Shown here: positions 12,169 through 24,600 of the stretch, one piece after another
Layout: each line of letters starts with the position of its first letter
How positions within the stretch are numbered: the first letter of the stretch is position 1
DNA from: Siphlonurus alternatus
Taxonomy: Eukaryota > Arthropoda > Insecta > Ephemeroptera > Siphlonuridae
Length of the DNA stretch: 64,000 nt
Direction: 5' to 3'
Assembly (NCBI GenBank): GCA_949825025.1
Contig: OX463778.1
Span: forward strand, 32,743,969 to 32,807,968
Translations under genes and position numbers: made by a program
Notes under the pieces: model-generated
Seen by the model: only the letters and a program-made list of their open reading frames with translations
Databases searched by the model: none
Told to the model about the DNA's origin: nothing

Positions 12169-13819
12169 ATTATTACTATCTGGTACTCTCAGCTCATATA
12201 GAATATAAAAATTATGTCCATAAAGAAGAGTTATTAAGAAAATATAATTTTTGCTGAGAATACAGTTTAATTAAAATCAATGAATAAAAAATTATAATAA
12301 AAAATTATGTCACTGTTAATTTGCGGTGATATGTACATGATGAAAAACAGCGGTCCTCCATGCACTCTAGTAAAAAATATGCAACCTCTTTCATTTTAAA
12401 AGTGTGGGTTACAAGATTAAGATTTCACCCAACGAAAAATCACAAGAAACGCCTGCGTCTACGACGTCTCTAGTAGTTATGCCACCGCCTTGGTTGGTTC
12501 ACCACAGAAATCTCGTGAGCACCACAGTCGGTGCCACCCTTCCACCTCGGCCGCACGTGGCGTGCCGAGCGACGTTTGTGCTGTGACATAAAACGCACGT
12601 AATTGTCATCCCGCGATGTAATTGTAATGTTTTCGTGTCAGTCGTATTTTTAATGTGAAATTAGAGGTGTCAGAAAGGACGATATTTTTTTATTCGCGTC
12701 GTGAATGAGTTAAAATAGAAATAGCAGAGGGAAGCTTTTTGGTTGGCCATCAACATGGCACGTCTGGAAAGTATTTTTTTGGCAAGATACTTCTATTGGC
12801 TGGAAAACTCTTAACAGTGTTTTAAAAACATTCAGACAGTAAACCTGAATTGAGAAAAGTGTTGTTTAATATTGAAAATGCACTAAAATTATTTAAATTA
12901 CATTTCATATTATATTTCTACGTGAACTGACAGGTAAGTGGATAAAATTTATTGCATATTGATTAATAAATTTGCGTAATGTAATTCACATGATTTGTGG
13001 ACAACAGCTGCATGATGTACAGTACGTGAGTTTAATTATAAATTTAATCGCTGGCTCCACAAAGTACTGCTTGTTGATGTAAGATCTTATCATTACTTTT
13101 AGAAAGCCCAAGAATAAATTATAAGAGTTAAACCAATGCACACATGCTAGAAAAGTTTATCACTTTGAAACAATAGTATATTATTAACGCCTTGTTACAA
13201 ATTTGATTGCATGCTTTGAAAAGTTTCTGTACTGTATAATATTTTCATATGGCATTACCTTCGTGCTACGTAATTTATAAAATGTCTTAATTAAAATTTA
13301 AAGTATGTTATGTACTGTACTATACATATTTATATTTTTATTAGCAGTGTACTTATTTTAATATAGACATCATTATTTTATATAACATTATCTTATACTT
13401 AGAGTCAAAAATACTTATTTGCGTCATTCACTTAATGTGTCTACTTGAACAAAGCCTGGTAACATATCTAAATGAGAGGGTGGGGGAGGGACTCTGCTGA
13501 AATCGAGCCAATTTTGAATAATGTACACTATAATTGATTGGTCACACCCTCGCTGCCAAATGTCATTCAAGAAAAAGTTTGTTAATAATTGATTGGTCGG
13601 AGGACACGTTTCGTGTTTTCTAGGAGAAATTCTAAGGACTCGCGTGACATTTTATCTTACTTCGTGGGTACTTCAAATGGCTATTTCGTTTAATTTGTTG
13701 TTATAATAATTACATCTCAGCATTATTTGCTACATCGCACCAATTAAGAAAACTTTATAACATTGATTCAGAATATCATTGACAACATACTGTATACTAT
13801 ATTATTATATCTATGACGC

Positions 13820-14482
13820 CTATATATCAGGGATCGGATGCGGATGCAGATGCAAGATGCACACGGATGCGCAAAAATGGGCTTGCATCCGCATCCGTGC
13901 ATCCCAGATGCACAGGAAAAAATGAATGCATCCGGATGCGCATCCCAGATGCACGGGGAAAAATGAATGCATCCGGATGCGCATCCCAGATGCATGAAAA
14001 ATAAATTTGCATCCGGATGCGCATCCACGGATGCACGAAAAATAAATTTGCATCCATTTAACACTTTTTTTTTTCTCTTTTTTATCAGGTTTTTTGCTAA
14101 TTGCCTCTAAATAAATCTTTAACACGAGGCATATTTTTTAACTTTATTTGCCACTTGTCGTTTAAAAATTACAAGAAACAAAGTGTATTATAAAAACCAA
14201 AGATCGGATGCGGATGCAGATGCAAGATGCACACGGATGCGCAAAAATGGGCTTGCATCCGCATCCGTGCATCCCAGATGCACGGGAAAAAAATTAATGC
14301 ATCCGGATGCGCATCTCAGATGCATGGAAAATAAATTTGCATCCGGATGCGCATCCCAGATGCATGAAAAATAAATTTGCATCCGGATGCGCATCCATGG
14401 ATGCACGAAAAATTAATTTGCATCCGGATGCGCATCTCGGATGCACGAAAAAAACGCGTGCATCCGGTCCCTGCTATATATG
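13820..14482. repeat. Composite element of palindromic 40-41 bp minisatellite units
   Basis: Two arrays (13831-14058 and 14202-14468) each open with the same segment of about 80 bases (GATCGGATGCGGATGCAGAT at its start) and continue with units carrying GCATCCGGATGCGCATCC at 13928, 13969, 14009 and at 14299, 14339, 14379, 14420. The unit core GGATGCGCATCC is its own reverse complement. The outer ends TATATATCAGGGATCGGATG and CATCCGGTCCCTGCTATATA are near inverted copies, so the whole may be a foldback-type mobile element. Confidence 0.8.
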
Positions 14483-15082
14483 ATCCATAAATACAGCGAT
14501 ATTCAAAGTTTGACATTTTGAACTGAGTTTATTAATTATTTGGATAAGTTTCATAAGGTATTCCTTGTATTTTACGAAACACTTCAACACATTAAGACTG
14601 GCTCACCTTTTCATTCGCCCCGATGTTGGCAACTTGTTCAGCTTGAAAACAGAGAGGATTACATGTAAGGTATTTAGGTATATAGGGTTATAATCGGTAA
14701 ACTAACTCCGTTTTGGTGCTGAGCAAATTGCCTAACTTCAAAATAAGTTCTCGATATGAAAATTATGGACACTTTCATTACATCTGTTTTGGTATACATA
14801 ATTTCTAGTTGATTTTTTTTTATTCGGAGTTGATTATGCATTGAAAAAAGACCATGTTTATACAAACATTTATCAAACAATTTTTACTGTTGTACTGATC
14901 GATTGTTTTAATTAATCTAAAATTATATATAATAAATAAAATCTTCTGAATTTTACTAGACAATCTACATGCAGTCTGCTTTATAAAGATTTATATATAT
15001 TTTTATTAAATATAGTCTTTTCGAAGAAAATTGTGGGAAAGCGAATTTAAAAAAAATAATGTCTGTTGCGTTTGTGTTTCAG

Positions 15083-15275
15083 CCCGGACGAGGAAAACAT
15101 GAACGCGGCCGCAGTGGACGCCATCTCTGAGCGTCTTGCAGAGGTGACAGCGTTGGCTGAGGCGCTGGACGCAGCCTTGGGGGCAGCGCGGCATGACCCC
15201 AGCGCCCCCTCCGCCTCCGAGCCGCCCCCAGTTCCCACCTCCGATCCCCCCACCGTGCCCACCAATACTGACGAG
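15083..15275 (+). CDS. SESTD1: Exon: end of SESTD1 homology and Pro/Ser linker
   Basis: The acceptor is TGTGTTTCAG; one base completes the split codon. The donor is GTGAGC. It encodes PDEENMNAAAVDAISERLAE, matching the S.SDMASTAENIRDR helix near the SESTD1 C-terminus, followed by a Pro/Ser/Thr-rich stretch ending PTNTDE. Homology recognisable from vertebrates ends about 15180. Confidence 0.87.
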
Positions 15276-15774
15276 GTGAGCTAGCCTCCGATTGAGAGAC
15301 ACGTGCAGGAAAAGTTGCATACATTACAGGGGCAATGATCATCTGCAATGTTTACCATAATTATACCATTTGTACATTTGAAATTGGGAGGGGGCCTCTC
15401 TAGAAGAGCAATTAATAGACAGAACATTATATTAAACATTATTAACTTTGTCATAGAAGATAATTCTGGCTCTTATAATTTTGTGTGATTATATGTATCC
15501 AATCTCTGATTTATATACATTTTTTTAAAAAAAAAAATTCTTTATACAGAAAAAGAGTTAGTTGATTAGATTCTTTAATTGTTCTTCATAGCCATGCATA
15601 TTAAAAAAAAACATTTGAAATTATATACTTTATACAGTCTATATAATATATAAGTTTTTTAATTGTCATGATACACCACAAAAATGTAAGCTTTGATATT
15701 TAAATATCATATCTCTGATTTTAATTACATCTTCACCACATTTCTCCTAACTTTATGCTTCGTTTGCTACCCAG

Positions 15775-16045
15775 CCCGGCACGGTGACTCAGAACTGGTA
15801 CGCTCAGAGTGGTAGCAGTGGCGACTCGGGCAAGGGCTCCCCGGTGTCACGTGACTCGGGGGTGGCCGACCCCACCGCCGTCACGGACCAACAGGATGAC
15901 GAGGAGGAGGAAGAAGAGGAGTACGCGACGGTGTCCGAGTGCACGTGCACGCCGCCCTCGCTGACCTCCTACCACACGGCGCTGTCCGAGGCGTGGTGGA
16001 GGGAAGATCCCGCGGCGACCAGACCTGCCAGCACCGCTAGCACAC
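15775..16045 (+). CDS. Exon: Ser/Glu-rich disordered linker
   Basis: The acceptor is TTGCTACCCAG; the donor GTGAGT leaves one base. It encodes Gly/Ser-rich sequence, an acidic run DDEEEEEEEYATVSE and HTALSEAWWRED. The AG/GT signals and frame with both neighbours support it. It has no counterpart that I recognise in vertebrate SESTD1. Confidence 0.78.
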
Positions 16046-16338
16046 GTGAGTTGGACGGGAAACCCTTGGGAGGGGGGAGGATAGAGTGACTTCTAAGCCT
16101 TGATACCTAATGATAACTGAAGGGGATTCAAAACATCCCTAACATAATTAAATGGTTTGCAATTAAAATTGAAAGATATTTCATTTTGAAATAGAATTAA
16201 AATTATATTATTACTGTAAAAAAACTTAACCTAGTTCTTTTTCCATCCTGTTTTTTATATAATATTACATGCAGGGTGCACAATGTAGCTTTTTGTCTCC
16301 AACAAACTCCAACTTTCTTCTATTATATGTGATTACAG

Positions 16339-16418
16339 TGGAGGGCGAGGTTGAGGGTTCGCCATCCCCACCGAGGAAGTCGCCGGACTTTGCCACGGAT
16401 TTCAAGAAAGAGTTAAAA
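16339..16418 (+). CDS. Exon: short linker
   Basis: The acceptor is GATTACAG and the donor GTGAGT. Two bases complete a codon, then GEVEGSPSPPRKSPDFATDF and KKELK. SPSPPRKSP is a proline-directed phosphorylation-type stretch. Low complexity, supported by phase and splice signals. Confidence 0.72.
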
Positions 16419-16598
16419 GTGAGTTATCTAAAGTTATTATAAGCTAACTTTTTATTAATTGTTGCATTTTTCATTCTTATTTCATAAAAATAATAATTCA
16501 CAATATATTAGTAATGTGCCTGCAATTGTTTCTGTTCACTATATTGTAATTTTACTTTTTATCACAATTGTTTATCATAAAATCGAAGTAACTAAATG

Positions 16599-16911
16599 GA
16601 GTATTGTCCTCATTTTTTTTTATTGCAGAAATGGATAGAGGGTGCAAAGTTATGCTACCCTGATTTTTTTCAGATTTTTTTGAGACCTGGAACTATTTTT
16701 AAAAAATTATTGAAAGTCCTTTTTGTGACGTCACGCGGCGGCAAGTCCTATCTTTTTCTTAAGGAGCGGCGTCTCGTGACGTCACGAAAAGGACTTTCAA
16801 TAATTTTTTAAAAATAGTTCCCGGGCTCTAAAAAATCTGAAAAAAATCAGGGTAGCATAACTTTGCACCCTCTATCCATTTCTGCAATAAAAAAAATTGA
16901 GGACAATACTC
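16599..16911. mobile_element. MITE family A, copy 1
   Basis: The terminal inverted repeats GAGTATTGTCCTC and GAGGACAATACTC are perfect, and most of the 313-base element is one long inverted repeat (ATTGCAGAAATGGATAGAGG on the left, reversed on the right). It contains TGACGTCA at 16726 and 16777. A second copy lies at 49663-49975. The open frames inside it are artefacts of the inverted repeat. No transposase is encoded, so it is non-autonomous. Confidence 0.9.
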
Positions 16912-17231
16912 TAATATACATAAAATAAATATAAGAAGTAAAATAAAAATGAGCGCATGAACAAAATCTCAGACAGGAAAATAATGTATATTTTCCTATT
17001 TTGCAATACTTGATTATTATTAACCCACAACAAGTACTCATCAATGCATGCTGCTTTTAAAATTATAAATATTGAATCCACTTGATCTAAGCTCGGATCA
17101 ACTATTTTGCCCCCCTCCCTCTTATTTTGCTGTCCCAACCGCGGCTCTTATTTGACAGTACCATATTATTTTCTTATCGATGGAATGGGCCAGCGCCGGC
17201 ATTACTAAAACCGTGGAGCGTGTGTTCTCAG

Positions 17232-17432
17232 GCGTACCGCGAGACGATCGAGACGATGACCACGCGACTGAGGGTGAGTCATAGCGAGCCTCTGGGGCTG
17301 ACCTCGTACCAGCTGACCTCGGAGACGATCCGAGAGACCTCCCCCGCCTCCCCCTTCCCCCAGTCCTCCTCGTCGGCCTCTGAAGGGGGCGCGGCGGCAG
17401 ACACCCCTGATCTCATGCAGCAGATGAAGGAG
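17232..17432 (+). CDS. Exon: last exon of block 1, Ser-rich
   Basis: The acceptor is GTTCTCAG and the donor is GTAAGA, 67 codons, phase 0 both ends. It encodes AYRETIETMTTRLRVSHSE, a Ser/Pro-rich middle and DLMQQMKE. An internal GTGAGT at 17274 could end the exon after 14 codons, also in phase 0. If the intron is retained the frame stops at 17454 (VRQNFIK then TAA). Its donor is phase-compatible with the exon at 37642. Confidence 0.75.
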
Positions 17433-20400
17433 GTAAGACAAAACTTTATTAAATAACAAGCCTTGCCGTTCCACAAACAAGGACTTTGCTAAGTAGGAAT
17501 TTTAGTCACAAATTCTAACAGTGCTGAGTCTTCATTGATTTTTTTTTATTTTTTTTGCTATTGAAGCATGTTTGACGTATTGAAAACAACATTTTTTTTT
17601 CATGAATCCAAGTACAGTAAATCATCTGATAATAAATAATCTTTTCGTTGACCTGCAGAGTAAAGTGACTTAACCTTGTTTTTGGTACAGCAACCCCTAC
17701 ATGCACATTGCACTTGGTGTTATCAGGACCACTTCCGGAGGTCGGTGGGTGGCGGAAGGACGCATGTCAAGTACTTCCAAGTACTTAGCTTGTCTGGGTG
17801 CGCTTTATGATGTGGGAGAACTGATACACAGCGTTATGACGTAACTTTTTTTTATATAAGACCAAATCATATTTTTATCTTTTATAAATGCAGTCACACT
17901 GTAGCCATTTAGCAGCCTTTACTTTAAATTAAATGACAATAATTGAGAACACTAGATGAAACTCCAAACAACGATTTCTGAAATTTCTTATGGCACCTAA
18001 TAAAAAAACTAAATACTATCAAAAATGTTAGTTGGCTTGTTTTGCATAATAAATTAGTTATATAATTTATTTTTCATCATTGAATATATTTACGTGTTTT
18101 TATTTAAATATTATTTTTTAAAATTACAAATTCTTCAATTAATATTCATGTACGACGTCTTAAAAATAGTTATTCTTTAAAAATTGATTGAATATTTAAA
18201 AAGCATTGCACATTAGCAATGATAATTCCAGTAGCTTGCAATTTGTTACAAGATGTGTCACGCTCTAAATATGCAAAATCAGCTGAGTGGAGAAATAATT
18301 ACGATGTGCTTGTCTAGTTTAGTTTTATTGCTTTTAGCGACTGAAAATTGCTACTCTCTTTTTGTTAGTCATTATTATTATTACAACACTGCAAGGTTCA
18401 TCTTTATACGAGAATAACAATTTTTTAAAAACAGTTTACTTTAATTAAAAACTGGTCTGAAAATCAAGAACGCATGCATAATTAAAAGGTGACGGCTTAT
18501 GAAAACTTTATATATAATTAAAATTTAAATTAAGTCAATCACAGGCAGTATTATAATTACTGGTTCGATGGTGTGTCATTTATCACGTTAATTATTTATC
18601 TTAAACCTTTAACTTAGCTACACTACACTACTCAACTTTTTTACATGCATGATTATAATGTTATTATTTTTAAACTTCCTATTACAGTAATGTAAATATA
18701 AGAAAAACGATATTTTAAATATTCATGATGCATAATGATCTAATATAATCTTAGGGGATAATAATTATGCTAAAATTAGCTCTACTATATTGGAACCAAA
18801 AAGGTGTGCCCCTGAATAGCATATAACTCCCATAAGGAGAGGGGCACACCTTTTTGGTTCCGATAGTAGTTAATGTATAAAAAACTATTTTACTATCGTT
18901 ACTGTCATTATGTAGCTGTAAACTGCTACTACGATAAAATATTGGACATTGTTTTCAATGAAAATATTTGTATATTTATATATACTTGCATCTAATAATG
19001 ACTAGCTTAAATGGAGCGCGCTATATACAAAGGAATCTTCATAGAGTATATTATAATTATATTATTTAGTGACCATATAAGTAAAAGTACTTGACGTTTA
19101 AAAAATGTACTAGTTTATATTCAATGCTGTTTTTTATGGTGCTATCCGCAAATTATCATCATAAAAGAATATATTAAATACGTGTGTGTAAATTATCTAC
19201 TTCCATGCATGGAAAAAAATGATGATGAAATCATACGGTTCACTGAAAGTGAGACTATAATACTAGAAGAGTTTTTTTAAATTCATACCAACATATGCAG
19301 TTCCATAAATAATTATATTTCCATCTGCTACTTCGGATTGAAATAAAAATGACCATATAATTATTATTATATTGTTATTGGTATCACTCATCCACTTCCG
19401 ACAACGTCCATGCAGCAGTGCGAATTTATTTATTTCTTTTATATAGTTCGAATCTCTGTATAAATTATACTGCATTTACTATTTTTATACATTAATAGAA
19501 AACTTTTAAAATTACTTAGGTATAATGATTTTAAACTGGAAATTTTCAAATACATGCAGCATTAAAAAAAAAAAAAAACTTTTGGAAGCTATTTATTATA
19601 GCTACTATAATATTTATGTTCATTGACCCTAATAGACCACTATACCTAGAGTTTTAAGTTAGCACGAATATAAGATTATTCATAGAAGCGATTACATAGA
19701 TCCAGAGAGGCACTGGCTATGAAAGTAGGGAGCCACACTGAGGTTTGAGGGCGGTGGGTAAAAATAGCGTCTGAGAGCAGCGACGTGTGATCGTGCAGCG
19801 CCCTCTGCCACGCCTCTTGGGAGACAGACGTAAGAGGGGAACAAACCTGACGAGCAAGAAATAAAAGATACTTTTGATGGCATTACGTAAATTGTATTTA
19901 TAAAACAGTTCATGTCACGATTATGTCTTAGTAAATGAGAAACACAAAACAATCCGAACAAGGCATAAATGACTAAATAAGAGTGTATCTTTTAATTGTA
20001 TCTTTTCTTAATTAAATTTATTGAATTTATGCCTTTTTCGAGTGTTATGTAAATATTTGAATTGTAAGTGAATTCATCGAATAATTAAAAAATGACCATT
20101 AATTGAAATTGAAAGAAGTAAAAAACAAAAAAAAAAACTTAAAACCATCAGGTCACCTTTTTCATCTCACTTTCAAATGATTTGTGTCTTTTTAATTTTA
20201 CTTTTAAAGTTGTACTCATTCTCACTCCATATACCAATATATTAAATAATAATTACATAATAAAATAAACATTTTTACAGGTAATCTAATATAAATGTGA
20301 ACATCTGGTATATAAATGCATATATAAGTTTTTATATTTCTTTTGCCATTCCATGACCTTATATGGTTGAAAAAAAAGTTTGTATGACCCTGCGGGCGAT

Positions 20401-20897
20401 TTATACACAACATCAGGCGGCTTTCGCGCTCTCTCTCTCACACAACGGCGAACAAATAAGCAAGCCGGCGCTTACCTTTACGTGTGTATGAACAAACTGC
20501 TGAGTTTCGACCTGAATTCTGCCAGCCTGGCAGCAGTACACGCAATAAATATCATTATCAATAACATATTACTTTATAACCTCTATATAGCAAAAATGTC
20601 ATCGAAATGTCAGAGTACTATTTGTTTATAATTAAAACATGAATAATATGGAGATAAAATGTTCTACAAATTTCTAAATAAATTTATTTTAATATTTATT
20701 TTATAATTATATAGTAATTATTATTATAGGCGTTAATTACATTAAATTAATATTAATAACTAATAATAATTTTCTGATATAATGAGTTTGATTTCGGATG
20801 TAATCGTTGGTATTCGTGTTACATCGGTTCTCCAAAAGTCGTGATCGTGAACGGCCGGCTTAGAGCGCCGCCGCCGCTGCGGTGACTTTTTCTGTTC
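17433..20897. other. Intergenic or intronic AT-rich stretch
   Basis: This is the interval between block 1 and the block 2 promoter. It holds a small inverted-repeat element at 18782-18869, AATAAA at 17631 (weak evidence in such AT-rich DNA) and a GC-richer patch at 19690-19860 without a convincing exon. GC rises again from about 20380 towards the promoter. Confidence 0.6.
18782..18869. mobile_element. Small hairpin element
   Basis: The left arm CTACTATATTGGAACC plus AAAAAGGTGTGCCCCT is repeated inverted as AGGGGCACACCTTTTT plus GGTTCCGATAGTAG, leaving a loop of about 25 bases. Size and symmetry suggest a MITE fragment or solo hairpin. Confidence 0.7.
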
Positions 20898-20930
20898 AGT
20901 TGGTGGCGAGCGGTCCCGAGGATGGGACGT
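20896..20930 (+). promoter_or_regulatory. Inr plus DPE core promoter of block 2
   Basis: TCAGTT at 20896-20901 fits the arthropod initiator TCAKTY with the A at 20898 as +1. GGACGT at 20925-20930 lies exactly at +28 to +33 and fits the DPE consensus RGWYV(T). No TATA box is at the expected place. The surroundings (20820-20940) are CpG-rich, unlike the flanks. Confidence 0.65.
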
Positions 20931-20959
20931 GACACGTGAATCCGTTTCTGACTTTACGA
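20898..20959 (+). other. CCDC141: Candidate 5'UTR exon of block 2
   Basis: It runs from the predicted start site to a full-consensus donor GTGAGT at 20960. The next acceptor is GTGACAG, ending at 21362, about 50 bases before the start codon. Inferred; transcript data would settle it. Confidence 0.5.
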
Positions 20960-21362
20960 GTGAGTGTGATACGAGTGTTATCATTATCAGTGCCATAACA
21001 TTGATAACACGTGTTAAGATTAGAGCATGGGAGTTTTTAATGCAATATTTATCATTGAATTAACTTATAAATTTTAATAGATAACTATTTTTGTAGTGAT
21101 AAATGGAAAAGGTCATAATTAATGGAAAATTTAAAAAACTAAATTTTGTATTCGATTTAATTTTTTTTTTTTTTAATTTAGTTACAATTTTACATTAAGT
21201 GTAAGATATACAACCTTGTAGATTTTACCTGAAAGTGATATAGTTAACTTTTCCACCTACCACGATGGTATAAATTTCTTAATTTAAAGTTTTTTTGTCA
21301 TTTCTTTTTTGTTATTGTTACGAAGAATATTCCCTTGCCCTAATCACCGTGATGCGTGACAG

Positions 21363-21625
21363 GCAGTAATCACAAGTGTTGCGGTAGCTACTGTGAGACC
21401 GCGTGACGTCACACGATGTCGGACGGTGGACTTGCGGGTGGCGGGGGAGGGGTGTTGAGATTCTCAGGGGAGATCTGCTCCACCCCGACCTCCTCCATCA
21501 AGTCTGGGGGAAGCGGGGGTGGGGGTAGCAGTCACCCTCCTTCTGGAGTACCACCCCCAACAACAACCATCAGCACCATTGCACTTCAAAGTGGTACCAC
21601 TAGAATCGTCATCGCTCTACTTCAA
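21363..21625 (+). CDS. CCDC141: First coding exon of block 2 (start codon 21416)
   Basis: ATG at 21416 follows an in-frame stop at 21404, so it is a true 5' limit for this frame. It encodes 70 codons: Gly/Ser-rich start, then PPPTTTISTIALQSG and TRIVIALLQ, then donor CAA|GTAGGT in phase 0. The last part matches the extreme N-terminus of vertebrate CCDC141 (TTTVSS.AVQAG..KIVIAVI), where WVQL follows; here WVQL begins the exon at 37642. The 5'UTR boundary at 21363 is inferred. Confidence 0.85.
21404..21411. promoter_or_regulatory. Perfect CRE palindrome before the start codon
   Basis: TGACGTCA lies 4 bases upstream of the ATG at 21416, within the 5'UTR of the model. It is the full consensus of CREB/ATF sites. 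Function is not shown. Confidence 0.45.
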
Positions 21626-24600
21626 GTAGGTGACAACCCCTCCTTCAACATCCCCCTAAATAGTTGACAACACCCAAATGACACCCCTCTTTTCTACAAG
21701 ACTTGTTTTGCCACAGGAGAAACGGGGATATATATTATCTGATGCATTTTATCCCGAGGTCTTTATTTCGTTAACAATTGAAACAAAGGTTTTTATATAC
21801 CTTAATCTTCTCAATCTAAAAAGCCTTGATGGCCCACCCCCGCGATACAATAACAATAGAGAGATGGTATTTGAGAGAGAAAAATTAATAGTGTTCCTAA
21901 TTTATAGACATAATCAATTAAATTGTCCGATTAAATTATAATGAGATCGACATTATTAAGCCAAATGAAGAATGAGATAAAAAAAGAAACTATTTATATT
22001 ACTACTTTTGTTATTTTTTATGACATGTTATTAAAAAATGCATTTAATATATAATTTACTATAATAATATCAAATGACAAGGATACAATACTTCTTCATA
22101 CATGCAAAAAATGAGGTATATTATATGGATGATAGTAATGATCGCGTTATAGCGAGTCTTCGTGGAAAAGGGGCGTGGCACTCACGATGTCACGGTCATT
22201 CATATTCTTTATTTTTAACTTTGCGGTTACATAAGAGCAATTATTTTTATTTTTTTATTTAATTTTTGCATCCAGAATTATAAATATTGAAAGTTTCATT
22301 TAATTTTATGTATAAAATAACATGCAGGTTATAAATGAAAATCATTCGTGAGTCCAATAAGCTAATTGAAGAAAATGTTACGTAAATATAATTATTGCAC
22401 TTTCAGGTTTGAAGTGTTTGAACTAAAATTAATGATCGTCAGTAAAAAAAAAAAAAATGAAGCAATTTTTATTATGGGTTTTATTTATTTTCTTCTTTTT
22501 AAGTCGTTATATTTATCATATTATCTAAAATACACGGTCAACTTACATGTTTAATATGTTAAGGTTGGCATGTTTAAAAAAAATACAATTATGTGTCAAA
22601 GTAAATGATAAAATATCGGCAAGTTCAATGAAGTATAGAAAGTTAGGTAAGCAACAAGAGGAAAACTTTCACCTACTTCAGAGACAGGAGCACAACGAAT
22701 ATAATCTCTTGTTATACGCTCTGTGGATCTTGACTGTCAAACAAACCTGACTGTAGGAACAATATATAGTAGAAATTTCATTGCCCTTATATGACTATCA
22801 ACCAATGATAGATTGCTTTACATGTTTCATATTGAAACTTACTATACATATATTATTACGTCAGAGGTCACCAATCTTGTATTCAAGACGCTCTTAAGGA
22901 TCTCTTGACCTTTTTGTGCATCACCAGCGTACAACGGCAGCATTCAAATAATGTCTCTGCATGAGCGTACTATCCCTTCATTTAGTATTTAAAATTTTTA
23001 AGTGAAGCTTATTTTTAATAGAGTCTTTATTGAATCAGGTTTTACTTTCAATTACATAATTCCAATCTATAATTTAATTGAATTCTTTTCAGTATGACTT
23101 TGACATAAATTATTATACACTGACTTTAAAATTAATTAAGCTGACATTAGTTAAAAATATGTAAACTGCACCATTTTTTTTTAATATTTTTTGTTGTATT
23201 AACTCTTTTATATGCATGATTGCACAGACGTATATACAAATACATAATTAAATAGTCAAATCAACGAAGAAAAATTTATCATTTATAAAGTTTTATTTCT
23301 ACATACGCATTCAAATTTAAATTCTTAATTTATTTATAATGTTTTACTATATTTATAAAATAATGTTCATCTTGACGTCACTACATCCATGCACGGTGGT
23401 ATGCTTAATAGTTAGCTGCAATAATGTGATTACTTGTAGCTCCATGTTGACTGGATTATGCAAATGAGAGAAAAATGCCGCCTCATGTACTTTTATTCAT
23501 TGAATACTTAAACATTAAACGATCCTTGCATACTAATATTTAATATATACTATAGCTATTTTATTTCCATAAAGGATTATAAAAAAAAGATTCTGTACAT
23601 TTTAAGAAGTAAAAGTTAATGATAAAGTACTTGTTATAAAAATTAAAAGCTTTTTTTTTTAATTCTTGTAAATTGTTAAGGAAAATATAGTTTTTAGTCA
23701 CTTTCTAGTTAAATTTATAAAGTATAAACAAAATAAAATGTCGTATATGATAGTAAAAATCCTTTTATATCTTCTAATTAAATAAACAAAAATACGTGTA
23801 AATTTCTATTTAATCCTAACCTAGGTCATTCAAGTATTATCATAAAATTTCTATTAAATTTTGTTGAAATTGCAACTCGAGCGTTATCTCTATAGTAAAA
23901 AAAGGAGTGACGTTTGCAATAATAATGATATTTTATATTGTTGCTTTAATATAGTCCCTTTCTATTTTTCCAGTTAAATCTCATTTATCTGTGTTATTTG
24001 ATGGTTTAAAAACAGCGGTAATATAATAGTATTGCTATGATGGGCTTGGTGTATACCGAACCTATTTAGTTACACCTCTGTGACAAGTATATATAGGATG
24101 GGCTCACCAGTATATATTATGAACTTATCAACTTAAATACTAGCAGGTATAATATTATTGCATCACAATATAATGTATACATCAGTATAGTCAGTTCACG
24201 TTTATTCTTTAGTATTTTAAAATCCACCCACTATGAGAATGGCGCCAACAAAATGATGACATCATTACCCTCGAAAACAAAACAAAAAATACGTTTTTTT
24301 ATTTGATTTTCCTCTTCTTTTTAGCCTGATGTCATGACATGTGTTGTGATGTCACGTACTCGCAAGAAGAGCTCGTTCGGAATCTCAAATCACGACACAA
24401 TTAAACGTCATGCAAACATGTGTGGGAGGGAAGATATATTTTTGTTTATAAAAACATTCATGTTACTTCCGGAAACTTAACAAATTTATTCATTGTTTTA
24501 TTGCTTTTAATTGATAATTTTAAATTAATTTAAAATTAAATTAAATTTAATTTTAGGTTAGATAAGTTGCAACAGAGTATAATTTTTGAAAAAACATTGT

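Larger units (their letters stand above)
10154..15082. other. Long intron with repeats
   Basis: About 4.9 kb. It contains a retroposon 3' end (about 11985-12168) and a composite palindromic-repeat element (about 13820-14482). The 16-base AAAAGTTGCATACATT occurs near 11790 and again near 15310, followed in both places by ACAGGGGC after different spacing. No exon was found. Confidence 0.75.
2072..17432 (+). other. SESTD1: Gene span, block 1: SESTD1-like SEC14 and spectrin-repeat protein (5' partial)
   Basis: Fifteen exons with compatible phases give about 903 codons. The order is SEC14/CRAL-TRIO domain (exons at 2072-4816), spectrin-type helices (5164-15275) and a low-complexity tail (15775-17432). 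Recognition rests on residue patterns shared with vertebrate SESTD1 in the same order: VDG..S, PD.FWDK, YVEP.QL, GGS..YDH, EEDAAQAV.WL, and YEYG.QLL. Vertebrate SESTD1 binds acidic phospholipids through its SEC14 domain and takes part in TRPC channel and Dact1/Vangl2 signalling; the same role here is inferred. The roughly 60 N-terminal residues of the family are missing and must lie upstream. The tail is longer than in vertebrates. Trio/kalirin share the domain type but fit the motifs less well. Introns of 300-1200 bases between these exons are AT-rich and show no other gene. Confidence 0.9.

Noticed and set aside
13820..14482. Regularly spaced repeats as a possible CRISPR array
   Set aside because: The units are palindromic minisatellite repeats with no unique spacers, in animal nuclear DNA.
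16596..16811. Open frames within the MITE at 16.6 kb and its copy at 49.7 kb
   Set aside because: They come from the inverted repeat; the copies do not share a conserved frame and no domain is seen.
17631..17636. AATAAA as the poly(A) signal of block 1
   Set aside because: Such hexamers are frequent by chance here; not enough alone to end the gene.
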